Of a DNA stretch of 6,062 nucleotides, positions 1 through 5,930 are shown in pieces. The number at the start of each line of letters is the position of its first letter. The first letter of the stretch is position 1. Origin of the DNA: Butyricicoccus sp. (lineage in GTDB: Bacteria; Bacillota; Clostridia; Oscillospirales; Butyricicoccaceae); assembly GCA_020025885.1 (NCBI GenBank), contig JAHHRJ010000081.1, forward strand, positions 1 to 6,062. Direction: 5' to 3'. The notes under the pieces were generated by a model. It was not told where the DNA came from, searched no databases, and saw only the letters and a program-made list of their open reading frames with translations. A program made the position numbers and the translations under genes.

Positions 1-3
1 TTA

Positions 4-30
4 TTGACCCCCAGTTGAACTGGGGGATTT
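4..30 (-). repeat. Candidate IS200/IS605-like end hairpin
   Basis: On the plus strand TTGA (4-7) is followed by an almost perfect palindrome: CCCCCAGTT (8-16), one central G, and AACTGGGGG (18-26), then ATTT. In the minus orientation this reads AATCCCC-hairpin-GGGGG-TCAA. That is the same arrangement as the insertion-sequence end at 5931-5965 (ATCCC-hairpin-GGGG-nnn-TCAA), and TCAA is the right-end cleavage motif known from IS608-like elements. A solo or remnant right end, or an end of a short non-autonomous element, is therefore possible. No transposase is visible beside it. It could instead be a weak rightward terminator for a gene left of the window, since only ATTTATC follows the stem. 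Confidence is low because the element body and other end cannot be seen. Confidence 0.3.
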
Positions 31-45
31 ATCATGCCTATTCGG

Positions 46-94
46 CGCCATAAAAGTATAACGCCCAGACGAAGATGCGTCTGGGCGTTATACT
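46..94 (-). terminator. Terminator-like 16-bp hairpin at the end of the candidate small RNA
   Basis: Bases 55-70 and 79-94 form a perfect 16-bp inverted repeat around an 8-base loop (71-78). The core ACGCCCAGAC/GTCTGGGCGT is GC-rich. Read on the minus strand the core is followed by TATACTTTTAT, a moderately U-rich tail. Read on the plus strand it is followed by TATACTC and then a run of A, which would not terminate well. Leftward termination is the better reading, and it would define the 3' end of the RNA proposed at 48-304. The U tract is not perfect, so efficiency is uncertain. Confidence 0.5.
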
Positions 95-304
95 CAAAAA
101 AAGTAAGGATGAAAAAAAGAAGGGGGATAGAAAGAAAAAGGTATCATGAAAGGAGAAAGTTTCTCCTAGATGTTGTCATTGCCTTCACTCTGCCGCATGG
201 GGGACATACGGCAGAAGGCAATTTTGAAGGGGTAAGAAAAAAAGTAGGGGGATTGGGGTAATCAGTCAGGAACTTAAGATGGGGGAAATCTCTCGTTCTT
301 GACT
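48..304 (-). ncRNA. Candidate C-rich small regulatory RNA (or structured 5' leader)
   Basis: This stretch has no convincing protein gene but has the layout of a small RNA when read leftward. A -10 element (TACAAT, 316-311) predicts a start near 304. The first 42 bases fold into a hairpin (305-295 with 273-263, ten Watson-Crick pairs and one G-U) whose loop carries UUUCCCCCAUC. A C-tract-rich linker follows (255-258, 247-251, 229-232). A second hairpin pairs 222-215 with 185-178 and 214-209 with 195-190, with a 4-base bulge, and its loop again carries UCCCCCAUG (203-199). A small hairpin with UCUCCU (167-151), another CCCCC (126-122), and the 16-bp terminator-like hairpin complete it. C-rich unpaired loops that pair with Shine-Dalgarno sequences are known from Gram-positive sRNAs of the Rsa type. 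Transcription, family and targets are inference. It could also be the leader of a gene beyond the left edge with an attenuator. Confidence 0.42.
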
Positions 305-310
305 GTCTAT

Positions 311-339
311 ATTGTACCGTAACTTTGTGTCGGAATCTT
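311..339 (-). promoter_or_regulatory. Putative leftward promoter with weak -35
   Basis: The minus strand carries TACAAT at 316-311, one mismatch from the sigma-A -10 consensus. At a 17-base spacing the -35 position (339-334) reads AAGATT, a poor match to TTGACA. A good -10 with a poor -35 directly downstream of phased direct repeats is the usual form of a promoter that needs an OmpR-family activator. The expected start, near 304, falls at the 5' edge of a hairpin. Because -10 motifs occur by chance in AT-rich DNA, the call depends mainly on its context. Confidence 0.4.
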
Positions 340-387
340 GTCGGAATTATGACATATTTTTGAACGTTCTATGAAGATTCTATGAAC
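322..387 (-). promoter_or_regulatory. Pho-box-like series of 11-base direct repeats
   Basis: Read on the minus strand, 387-322 divides into six consecutive 11-mers: GTTCATAGAAT, CTTCATAGAAC, GTTCAAAAATA, TGTCATAATTC, CGACAAGATTC and CGACACAAAGT. All six have CA at positions 4-5, and the first two share nine bases in a row. An 11-base period is the hallmark of PhoB/PhoP and other OmpR-family operators. The stretch TGTCATAATTC-CGACA is close to the enterobacterial Pho box (CTGTCAT, four bases, CTGTCA), and the TTCATA units resemble Gram-positive PhoP half-sites. It begins immediately after the rpsU terminator and lies just upstream of the leftward -10 at 316-311. Pho control is inference; another OmpR-type regulator could bind. 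Confidence 0.45.
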
Positions 388-427
388 AGAAAAACAAAAC
401 ACCGAAGCGATCACACTTCGGTGTTTT
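386..427 (-). terminator. Intrinsic terminator of rpsU
   Basis: Bases 396-407 (AAAACACCGAAG) and 416-427 (CTTCGGTGTTTT) form a perfect 12-bp inverted repeat with an 8-base loop. On the minus strand it begins 13 bases after the rpsU stop codon and is followed by GTTTTGTTTTTCTG, a strong U tract. On the plus strand the A-run at 391-399 lies before the stem and the downstream T run is only the stem base, so the terminator acts mainly leftward. It should end both rpsU transcripts and any leuS read-through. Confidence 0.92.
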
Positions 428-440
428 GAAGAAAACATAC

Positions 441-623
441 TTATCTGAACTTACGCTTCTTAGCGCGAGCAGCCTCAGACTTCTTGCGGCGCTTTACGCT
501 CGGGCTCTCATAATGCTCACGCTTGCGGAGCTCGGAAAGCACACCAGCCTTGGCACAAGAACGCTTGAATCGTCTCAGAGCGCTGTCCAGGGTCTCGTTT
601 TCCTTGATATGGACTTCCGACAT
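441..623 (-). CDS. rpsU: 30S ribosomal protein S21 (bS21)
   Basis: It encodes a 60-residue, strongly basic protein, within the usual 57-70 residues of bS21. Recognisable family features are the N-terminal segment with ENETLDSALRRFKR (8-21), the conserved KAG...ELRKREHYESPS stretch (25-42) and the lysine/arginine-rich C-terminus (44-60) typical of S21. The protein joins the small subunit late, near the 3' end of 16S rRNA and the anti-Shine-Dalgarno region, and helps in initiation. The ATG at 623 is chosen because GGAGGGAGGG ends 6 bases before it. The gene lies 153 bases after leuS, with its own consensus promoter and its own terminator. An in-frame TTG with a second Shine-Dalgarno site lies upstream (see 702-717), but the 60-residue form matches the family. 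Identification is firm. Confidence 0.95.
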   Translation of the reverse strand: MSEVHIKENETLDSALRRFKRSCAKAGVLSELRKREHYESPSVKRRKKSEAARAKKRKFR

Positions 624-629
624 CGTTTT

Positions 630-639
630 CCCTCCCTCC
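630..639 (-). promoter_or_regulatory. Double Shine-Dalgarno of rpsU
   Basis: The minus strand reads GGAGGGAGGG, two overlapping GGAGG-like cores, followed by AAAACG and the ATG. This fixes the start of rpsU at 623. A six-base stem (664-659 with 647-642) lies just upstream, with a loop of 11 bases, but leaves the site itself unpaired. Confidence 0.8.
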
Positions 640-701
640 GCGCGTTCGGCTATTTCCAGAACGCTTGCGCTTTTACCGGATAAGTCGTGTCTAATTATAA
701 A

Positions 702-717
702 CAAACACAATCCTCCC
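702..717 (-). promoter_or_regulatory. Second, upstream Shine-Dalgarno in the rpsU leader
   Basis: GGGAGG at 717-712 is followed after 7 bases by TTG (704-702). This TTG is in frame with rpsU, with no stop between, and would add 27 residues to S21. The site lies about 11 bases after the predicted transcript start. It may be fortuitous, may give a longer minor form, or may serve a leader structure. No homologous extension of bS21 is known to me. Confidence 0.3.
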
Positions 718-734
718 GATAAAACCGTAAAACT

Positions 735-763
735 ATTATACTAAATCTCTTGAAAGCTGTCAA
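735..763 (-). promoter_or_regulatory. Consensus sigma-A promoter of rpsU
   Basis: On the minus strand TTGACA (763-758), a 17-base spacer and TATAAT (740-735) give a perfect housekeeping promoter. It lies between the leuS stop codon (777) and rpsU. Transcription should start near 728, giving a leader of about 105 bases. No terminator separates leuS from it, so rpsU can be made both alone and as the end of the operon transcript. Confidence 0.92.
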
Positions 764-776
764 GTAGAAATAACAA

Positions 777-3182
777 TTATTTTACAACCAAATTAATGAT
801 TTTATTCTTGACCACAATAGTCTTTACAATAGTCTTTCCATCGACTGCATGTTTCACCTTTTCATCTGCCAACGCAGTATCAATTGCCTGCTGCTGTTCG
901 CAGTCGATCGGCAGCTGAATGGTAGACTTAATCTTGCCATTGACCTGCACACCGATCTCGACCGAGGATTCTACGGTCTTTGCTTCGTCGTACTCCGGCC
1001 ATGCTTCGAGGGACAGTACAGTATCATGCCCCAGCATCTGCCACAGCTCTTCTGTTACGTGCGGTGCAAATGGGTTTACGATCTTGAGCAGTGTCTCGTA
1101 CTCTGCACGGTTCACACCCTTATCATAGAACTGATTTACAAGGCTCATCAGTGCTGCAATCGCAGTATTTGCCTTAAGGTTTTCGATATCCTCAGAAACC
1201 TTCTTGATGGTCTTGTGCACCATGGTTTCGTTGTCTGCGCTATACGCATCACCATCCTGAACCTTTTCAAACAGATTCCAGACACGCTCTACAAAGCGGC
1301 GGCATCCCTTGATGGAAGCGGAAGACCACGGTGCAGCCTTTTCAAAGTCGCCAATGAACATCTCATACAGGCGCATGGTATCTGCACCATAGGTCTCAAC
1401 AATCTCATCTGGATTTACAACATTGCCGCGAGACTTGGACATTTTTTCGCCGTTCTCGCCCAAAATCATACCATGAGAAGTACGCTTTGCATATGGCTCC
1501 TTGGTCGGAACCACACCGATATCATACAGGAACTTGTGCCAGAAACGGCTGTACAGCAAGTGCAGTGTGGTGTGTTCCATACCACCATTGTACCAATCTA
1601 CTGGGCTCCAGTATTCCAGTGCTTCCTTGGAGCAAAGCTCCTTGTCATTGTGTGGGTCCATATAGCGCAGGAAGTACCAAGAGGAACCAGCCCACTGCGG
1701 CATAGTGTCGGTCTCACGCTTTGCCAGACCACCGCAGCATGGACAAGTGGTGTTGACCCAATCCGTTATCTTTGCAAGCGGCGACTCTCCATTCTCGGTC
1801 GGCTCGTAGGAATCTACGTCCGGCAAAGTCAGCGGTAGCTGCTCCTCTGGCAGTGGAACCCAACCGCACTTCTCACAGAAAACCAGCGGGATCGGTTCGC
1901 CCCAATAACGCTGACGGGAAAATACCCAGTCACGCAGCTTATAGTTGACCTTTTCGTGTCCAATTTCCTTTTCGGTCAGGAATGCAATGATTTTCTTCTT
2001 TGCCTCTGCAACTGAAAGCCCATTGAGGAAATCAGAGTTTACCAGTGTTCCGGTTGCCACATCGGTAAATGCAGCCTCCTGTACATTGCCGCCTGCAATG
2101 ACCTCCACGATCGGCAGATCAAATACCTGTGCAAATGCCCAGTCACGGTCATCATGTGCTGGAACCGCCATGATCGCACCTGTGCCATAGGTCATGAGTA
2201 CATAGTCCGAAACAAAAATGGGGATCTGCTTGCCATTTACTGGATTAATCGCCATCACGCCGTCCAGACATACGCCAGTTTTGTCCTTATTGAGCTCTGT
2301 GCGCTCAAAGTCAGACTTGCGTGCAGCTTCCTCGCGGTATGCACGAACAGCATCAATGTTCTTGAGCTTATCTGCCCAAGCTTCCACCATCGGATGCTCT
2401 GGGGAGATGACCATATAAGTTGCGCCAAAGAGGGTATCTGGGCGTGTGGTATATACAGTCAGCTTGTCCCCTTCTGTGGTGGTAAAGTCAACCTCTGCAC
2501 CAGTCGAACGACCGATCCAGTTTTTCTGCTGAGTCTTTACGCGATCCACAAAGTCCATTTCATCGAGGTCATCAATCAAACGCTGTGCATACTTGGTGAT
2601 GCCCAGCATCCACTGGCTTTTGGTCTTACGTACAACCTCAGAGCCACAGCGCTCACAAACACCATTCACAACCTCTTCGTTTGCGAGTACACACTTACAG
2701 GAAGTACACCAGTTTACAGCCATTTCTTTCTTGTACGCCAGCCCCTTTTTGAACAGCTGCAAGAAGATCCACTGTGTCCATTTGTAGTAAGATGGGTCAG
2801 TGGTGTTAATCTCACGCGACCAGTCAAAGGACAGACCAAGGGACTTCAGCTGGCTCTTAAAGCGCGCTACGTTCTGCTTGGTGACCTCTGCCGGATGTAT
2901 GTGATTCTTGATCGCAAAATTCTCAGTTGGCAGACCAAATGCATCCCAGCCCATTGGATACAGTACATTATAGCCCTGCATGCGCTTCTTACGGGAAACG
3001 ATATCAAGCGCGGTATAAGAGCGCGGATGTCCAACATGCAGACCCATGCCAGACGGATATGGGAACTCAACGAGTGCATAGAACTTCGGCTTGGAATAGT
3101 CGTTTGGTGCAACAAAGCATTCCTTTTCGTCCCAAACATGCTGCCACTTGGCTTCAACGGCCTTATGATCGTATTTATTCAA
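777..3182 (-). CDS. leuS: Leucyl-tRNA synthetase (class I, bacterial type)
   Basis: The 801-residue cytoplasmic enzyme attaches leucine to tRNA-Leu using ATP. In order it shows the Rossmann-fold signature HVGH (49-52, in PYPSGMGLHVGH), a zinc-binding insertion with C159/C162 and C176/C179, the CP1 editing domain with the threonine-rich VYTTRPDTLFG (243-253) and GTGAIMAVPAHDDRD (333-347), a second cysteine pair region (C436/C439 and C480-C483), the KMSKS loop (580-584), a helical anticodon-binding domain (about 650-740) and the C-terminal VNGK region. All catalytic and editing motifs are intact and the length is normal. The TTG at 3182 is preferred because GGGGGT lies 7 bases upstream and the protein then begins MNKYDHKAVEAKWQ, as in homologues. 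A TTG at 3197 would add five residues but has no good Shine-Dalgarno. It follows rsfS by 65 bases. No T-box leader fits in that gap. Confidence 0.96.
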   Translation of the reverse strand: MNKYDHKAVEAKWQHVWDEKECFVAPNDYSKPKFYALVEFPYPSGMGLHVGHPRSYTALDIVSRKKRMQGYNVLYPMGWDAFGLPTENFAIKNHIHPAEVTKQNVARFKSQLKSLGLSFDWSREINTTDPSYYKWTQWIFLQLFKKGLAYKKEMAVNWCTSCKCVLANEEVVNGVCERCGSEVVRKTKSQWMLGITKYAQRLIDDLDEMDFVDRVKTQQKNWIGRSTGAEVDFTTTEGDKLTVYTTRPDTLFGATYMVISPEHPMVEAWADKLKNIDAVRAYREEAARKSDFERTELNKDKTGVCLDGVMAINPVNGKQIPIFVSDYVLMTYGTGAIMAVPAHDDRDWAFAQVFDLPIVEVIAGGNVQEAAFTDVATGTLVNSDFLNGLSVAEAKKKIIAFLTEKEIGHEKVNYKLRDWVFSRQRYWGEPIPLVFCEKCGWVPLPEEQLPLTLPDVDSYEPTENGESPLAKITDWVNTTCPCCGGLAKRETDTMPQWAGSSWYFLRYMDPHNDKELCSKEALEYWSPVDWYNGGMEHTTLHLLYSRFWHKFLYDIGVVPTKEPYAKRTSHGMILGENGEKMSKSRGNVVNPDEIVETYGADTMRLYEMFIGDFEKAAPWSSASIKGCRRFVERVWNLFEKVQDGDAYSADNETMVHKTIKKVSEDIENLKANTAIAALMSLVNQFYDKGVNRAEYETLLKIVNPFAPHVTEELWQMLGHDTVLSLEAWPEYDEAKTVESSVEIGVQVNGKIKSTIQLPIDCEQQQAIDTALADEKVKHAVDGKTIVKTIVVKNKIINLVVK

Positions 3183-3195
3183 CGGTATAACCCCC
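3180..3195 (-). promoter_or_regulatory. leuS ribosome binding site and TTG start
   Basis: GGGGGT (3195-3190) pairs with the anti-Shine-Dalgarno ACCTCC with one G-U wobble. It is separated by TATACCG from a TTG codon at 3182-3180. This site decides between the two possible TTG starts of leuS; the other (3197) would overlap this sequence and has only a weak GAGAAG two bases before it. Confidence 0.6.
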
Positions 3196-3209
3196 AATCT
3201 TCTCTATAC

Positions 3210-3238
3210 ATACGGCGCGGCATTCGACCGCGCCGTAT
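3210..3238 (-). other. GC-rich hairpin between rsfS and leuS
   Basis: Bases 3210-3220 (ATACGGCGCGG) and 3228-3238 (CCGCGCCGTAT) are a perfect 11-bp inverted repeat around a 7-base loop. Neither strand has a T run after the stem, so it is not a standard intrinsic terminator. It begins nine bases after the rsfS stop codon and ends 14 bases before the leuS Shine-Dalgarno. Likely roles are an RNA-processing or 3'-protecting hairpin that uncouples rsfS from leuS expression, or a partial transcription pause. The role is inference. Confidence 0.7.
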
Positions 3239-3247
3239 CTGAAAATT

Positions 3248-3622
3248 TTAGTTTACTTCGGTATCCTCTACGCCCAGATCCTTGAGCGAAATGCGTGTGC
3301 CATCTTTCCAAAGGTTTTCCAGATTATAGAACTGGCGTGCCTCTGGAACGAAAATATGAACCAATACGCTGCCATAATCGAGCAGAATCCAGCTAGAAGA
3401 CTCAAAGCCTTCTACATGGTGCGGCATAGTATCGTGGTCATACTTGAGGTGATATTCAACACTGTCTGCCAGTGCTCTTACCTGTGTGGTTGAAGTCGCG
3501 CTACAAATTACGAAATATTCTGTCAGTGTGGTCAGGTGCTCGACCTGAAGCACATCGATTTCTCTGCCCTTGCGCTCCAAAAGCGCCTCACAGATATATT
3601 TTGCTGTTTCTTGTGCGTTCAT
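3248..3622 (-). CDS. rsfS: Ribosome silencing factor RsfS
   Basis: It encodes a 124-residue RsfS/YqeL/Iojap-family protein. Family members bind ribosomal protein uL14 on the large subunit and block joining with the 30S subunit, reducing translation in stationary phase or starvation. The full domain is present: TEYFVICSATSTTQVRALAD (34-53), then EG...SSWILLDYGSVLVHIF (71-91) and R-x-FYNLENLW (96-105). The length is normal. A frame reaching back to 3661 exists, but ATG 3622 is chosen because AGGAG lies 7 bases before it and the family starts here. It follows the LCP gene by 22 bases and is followed by leuS, the usual clostridial order. Older names are ybeB and yqeL. Identification is firm. Confidence 0.95.
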   Translation of the reverse strand: MNAQETAKYICEALLERKGREIDVLQVEHLTTLTEYFVICSATSTTQVRALADSVEYHLKYDHDTMPHHVEGFESSSWILLDYGSVLVHIFVPEARQFYNLENLWKDGTRISLKDLGVEDTEVN

Positions 3623-3629
3623 GTACTCT

Positions 3630-3636
3630 CTCCTTT
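3630..3636 (-). promoter_or_regulatory. rsfS ribosome binding site
   Basis: AAAGGAG (3636-3630) with a 7-base spacer sets the rsfS start at 3622. An ATG at 3661 in the same frame would overlap the end of the LCP gene and add 13 residues outside the family domain. Confidence 0.8.
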
Positions 3637-3644
3637 TATTTCCG

Positions 3645-5282
3645 TTATCCTTCTGGATCAATGGTTGTATCTGGTGGCACGGATTCTAGCTCTGGTGTCG
3701 GCTCTGGTTGTGGCTCTGGCGACATCGCGCTGGTATCTCCACTGCTCGATGTTCCCGAGTCGCTGCCATTCTCTTGTGAATCCGTTGGTGGCACTGGAGT
3801 GCTTGAATCGCCCGCGCCGCTGGATGATGTTTGATCGTCCGATCCATTCAGATTGCCTAACGTATCCGAACCGTTTAAGCCATTTGAACTACCAGAATCA
3901 TTCGAATTTGTTTGACCGCTGGTATCATCCGAATCTTCAGATCCAGAGTTTCCATGCTCTGAATTTTCCGGATTTTCTGTCCTATTCTGCTCCGGATTCT
4001 CTGACTCAGGGCTTTCCGGATTAATCAGTTCAGGGTCTTTTGGCGGTGCTATCTCTTCCTCATCCTCATCTGATGTAACACCTGGGCGGCGCTTGCCTTC
4101 TGGTGGAGACTCGATGACATCAAGGGATGTCAGCTGTCGGTCATACGGATTAAAGTATTCATTGATGAGTGCCAGTGTCTTGCTCTCATTCGGGAAGAAG
4201 AAGGATAGGAATGCATTGGTTCCTGCATAAGAACTTGCCGGATAGCCTGGCAGGGTAAACATCTGAATACCGCTGGTATTCACCTGCATTGCCTGATTTG
4301 CCATCCAAACCAACTCACCCATGGTGAGATCTGTTTTTACATTGTTAAAAATCGCTTGTGCAATCGGTTTTGCCTTAAAGATATTTTCCGGCTTCAATAT
4401 CTGCTTTGCCACATGCATCAAAAATTCCTGCTGCTTGACAATACGGCTTTCATCGCCGCCATCATATCCCTTTTTCTGCAAATGCGTATAGCCCGGATCA
4501 TTATGACGCCAGCGCAAAAATTCAACGACCTTTTCTCCGCTCATCTTCTGCACACCTGGCTCAAAATAAATATGCAAATTCTGCACTGGGTCATTATAGA
4601 TCATCTTAAACGGCACATCATACGTAATGCCGCCAATTGCGTCTACAATTTCTGCGATGCCCTTGAAATTCACAACCATATATTTATCCGGTGTAAATCC
4701 AATGACCTTCTTGACTTCTTTCTTGGTGTTGTTGATATCCTGACGCGCGCCATATGCCGCATTAATCTTACGGTTTGCACCATTCTTATTGTTCGCACAC
4801 ATGACATCACGTGGAATATTCAGCACATTGACCTTATGATTCTTGGTATCAAAGCCAACCACCATCATATTGTCTGTGCGTGTTTCATCAATATCCGTTG
4901 CACAAACAAGGAACGTGAAGTAATCGCTGATGCGCTGACCAGGATCGATCATAACCATATCACCATTTTCTTCGTCAATAATGGTCTTATCGTTTTCATG
5001 CACGAGAACTTCCGGCGGCTTAATAAATTGCACCGCCAAAAACGCACCGCCTGCAAGCAAGAATGCAAGGATAGAAAAAATCAGCAGAATAATGCCCTTT
5101 TTGCCTTCCTTCTTTTTTGCTTTTGCCTTTCCAGCAGCTTTTGCTTTCTTGCCGCCTGATGTACCGCCCATGACATCATAACTTGGGTCATGATCATAGG
5201 GCGTACCTACGGAAACATTTTTCTTTTTTTGTTTTTTTGCAGATTTACTATCTTTGCTGGGCTTTCCGCCAACGATCTTCAT
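3645..5282 (-). CDS. LytR-CpsA-Psr (LCP) family cell-wall glycopolymer transferase with long acidic tail
   Basis: The 545-residue protein is a predicted membrane-anchored enzyme. LCP proteins move teichoic acid or other anionic polymers from undecaprenyl-phosphate carriers to peptidoglycan outside the cell. A lysine-rich cytoplasmic N-terminus (1-62) precedes one membrane segment (63-86, IILLIFSILAFLLAGGAFLA). The LCP domain follows, with DETRTDNMMVVGFD (132-145), NIPRDV (155-160), the arginine-rich RWRH (257-260) and GDESRIVKQQEF (276-287). These contain the conserved Arg and Asp residues for pyrophosphate and metal binding. From about 395 the protein is a low-complexity tail rich in Glu, Asp, Ser, Asn, Gly and Pro. 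The LCP core seems complete. The gene starts five bases after yqeK, whose last codons supply GGAG, so translation is probably coupled. The exact polymer substrate cannot be told. Confidence 0.92.
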   Translation of the reverse strand: MKIVGGKPSKDSKSAKKQKKKNVSVGTPYDHDPSYDVMGGTSGGKKAKAAGKAKAKKKEGKKGIILLIFSILAFLLAGGAFLAVQFIKPPEVLVHENDKTIIDEENGDMVMIDPGQRISDYFTFLVCATDIDETRTDNMMVVGFDTKNHKVNVLNIPRDVMCANNKNGANRKINAAYGARQDINNTKKEVKKVIGFTPDKYMVVNFKGIAEIVDAIGGITYDVPFKMIYNDPVQNLHIYFEPGVQKMSGEKVVEFLRWRHNDPGYTHLQKKGYDGGDESRIVKQQEFLMHVAKQILKPENIFKAKPIAQAIFNNVKTDLTMGELVWMANQAMQVNTSGIQMFTLPGYPASSYAGTNAFLSFFFPNESKTLALINEYFNPYDRQLTSLDVIESPPEGKRRPGVTSDEDEEEIAPPKDPELINPESPESENPEQNRTENPENSEHGNSGSEDSDDTSGQTNSNDSGSSNGLNGSDTLGNLNGSDDQTSSSGAGDSSTPVPPTDSQENGSDSGTSSSGDTSAMSPEPQPEPTPELESVPPDTTIDPEG

Positions 5283-5287
5283 GTATT

Positions 5288-5887
5288 TTACACTCCGCTT
5301 TCTGTTGCGTCGATTACACGCCGCACACCTTGCCGAATGAGGGAATTGCGTGCTGCCATGGTATCTGGATGGATCAGCTTGCCGCGTGTCAACAAGTCAT
5401 ACAGCGAATGATCGAAGCAATATAGCAGTGCTTCATCCATGCTGGTCTGTGCAAGCTTTCTTGCTGGTTCCACGCCGTCAAAATCACGGGTCTCCTCAAT
5501 ATAGTCGGCAAGATAAATAATTTTATCCAACAAAGTCATATCAGCCCGACCCGTTGTATGGCAGGCGATCGCTTCTACGATATCTTGATCTGCGCCGTAC
5601 TCCGCCTGGGCGATCGCCGCAGCTGTTTTTCCGTGCAGCATTTTCCACTCGATTTTTTCGATATCACAGGGTATTATACCGTATTTATCGCATAAATACA
5701 ACTGTTCTTCCTTAGAAAGTCGTTTGGTTATATCATGCAGAAGTGCCGCAAATCTGGCTTTTTCCACATCGCCGCCGAACCGTTCAGCAAGCATCCGCGC
5801 CGCTTTTTCGCACCCAAGCGTATGGGTATAGCGATAGCCGGACAAATGTGATAGGATGGACTGTCGTTCTAATTCTGTGTATAGCAT
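5288..5887 (-). CDS. yqeK: HD-domain diadenosine tetraphosphate (Ap4A) hydrolase YqeK
   Basis: The 199-residue cytoplasmic protein belongs to the YqeK HD-superfamily hydrolases. Family members cleave Ap4A symmetrically to two ADP, keeping this stress-linked dinucleotide low. The metal-binding HD pattern is complete: H22 (RYTHTLGCEKAA), H51-D52 (AALLHDITKRL), H85 (MLHGKTAA), H110 (IACHTTGRADM) and D128 (IIYLADYIEETRDF). The CHTTG and LADYIE motifs are typical of YqeK. Length is near the 186-200 usual for the family. ATG 5887 is preceded by AAAGGCGG, with 8 bases between the G-run and the start. It is the first visible gene of the operon. nadD, which precedes yqeK in many relatives, is not visible, and an insertion-sequence end lies 43 bases upstream. 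Identification is firm. Confidence 0.94.
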   Translation of the reverse strand: MLYTELERQSILSHLSGYRYTHTLGCEKAARMLAERFGGDVEKARFAALLHDITKRLSKEEQLYLCDKYGIIPCDIEKIEWKMLHGKTAAAIAQAEYGADQDIVEAIACHTTGRADMTLLDKIIYLADYIEETRDFDGVEPARKLAQTSMDEALLYCFDHSLYDLLTRGKLIHPDTMAARNSLIRQGVRRVIDATESGV

Positions 5888-5930
5888 AACAAGATCCGCC
5901 TTTCAAGCTGTATTTCGAGCGTTTCTGAAG

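Noticed and set aside
1..87. Minus-strand frame ending DKSPSSTGGQ, considered as a tnpB remnant
   Set aside because: Only 28 codons are open and they run through the terminator-like hairpin. There is no domain evidence, only a slight likeness to TnpB tails.
34..261. 75-codon plus-strand frame after a GGGGG run
   Set aside because: Its product is a Lys/Arg-biased sequence from purine-rich DNA with no recognisable domain, and the frame crosses several strong hairpins. The minus-strand RNA reading explains the region better.
229..285. Four plus-strand G-tracts as a possible G-quadruplex
   Set aside because: Loops between tracts are 3 to 22 bases, so folding is doubtful. The C-tracts on the opposite strand fit the RNA model better.
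299..327. TTGACT on the plus strand as a rightward -35
   Set aside because: At 17 bases the -10 would be ACTTTG, a poor match, and no rightward gene follows; rpsU lies opposite.
849..1838. 329-codon plus-strand frame inside leuS
   Set aside because: It is antisense to the catalytic C-terminal half of a clear leuS, has no ribosome binding site or domain, and looks like a codon-use shadow.
2154..3242. 362-codon plus-strand frame opposite the leuS N-terminus
   Set aside because: Same reason: complete LeuRS motifs lie on the other strand, and the plus-strand product is unlike any family I recognise.
4356..5159. 267-codon plus-strand frame opposite the LCP domain
   Set aside because: Antisense to conserved LCP motifs; the Cys/His/Ile-rich product has no recognisable features.
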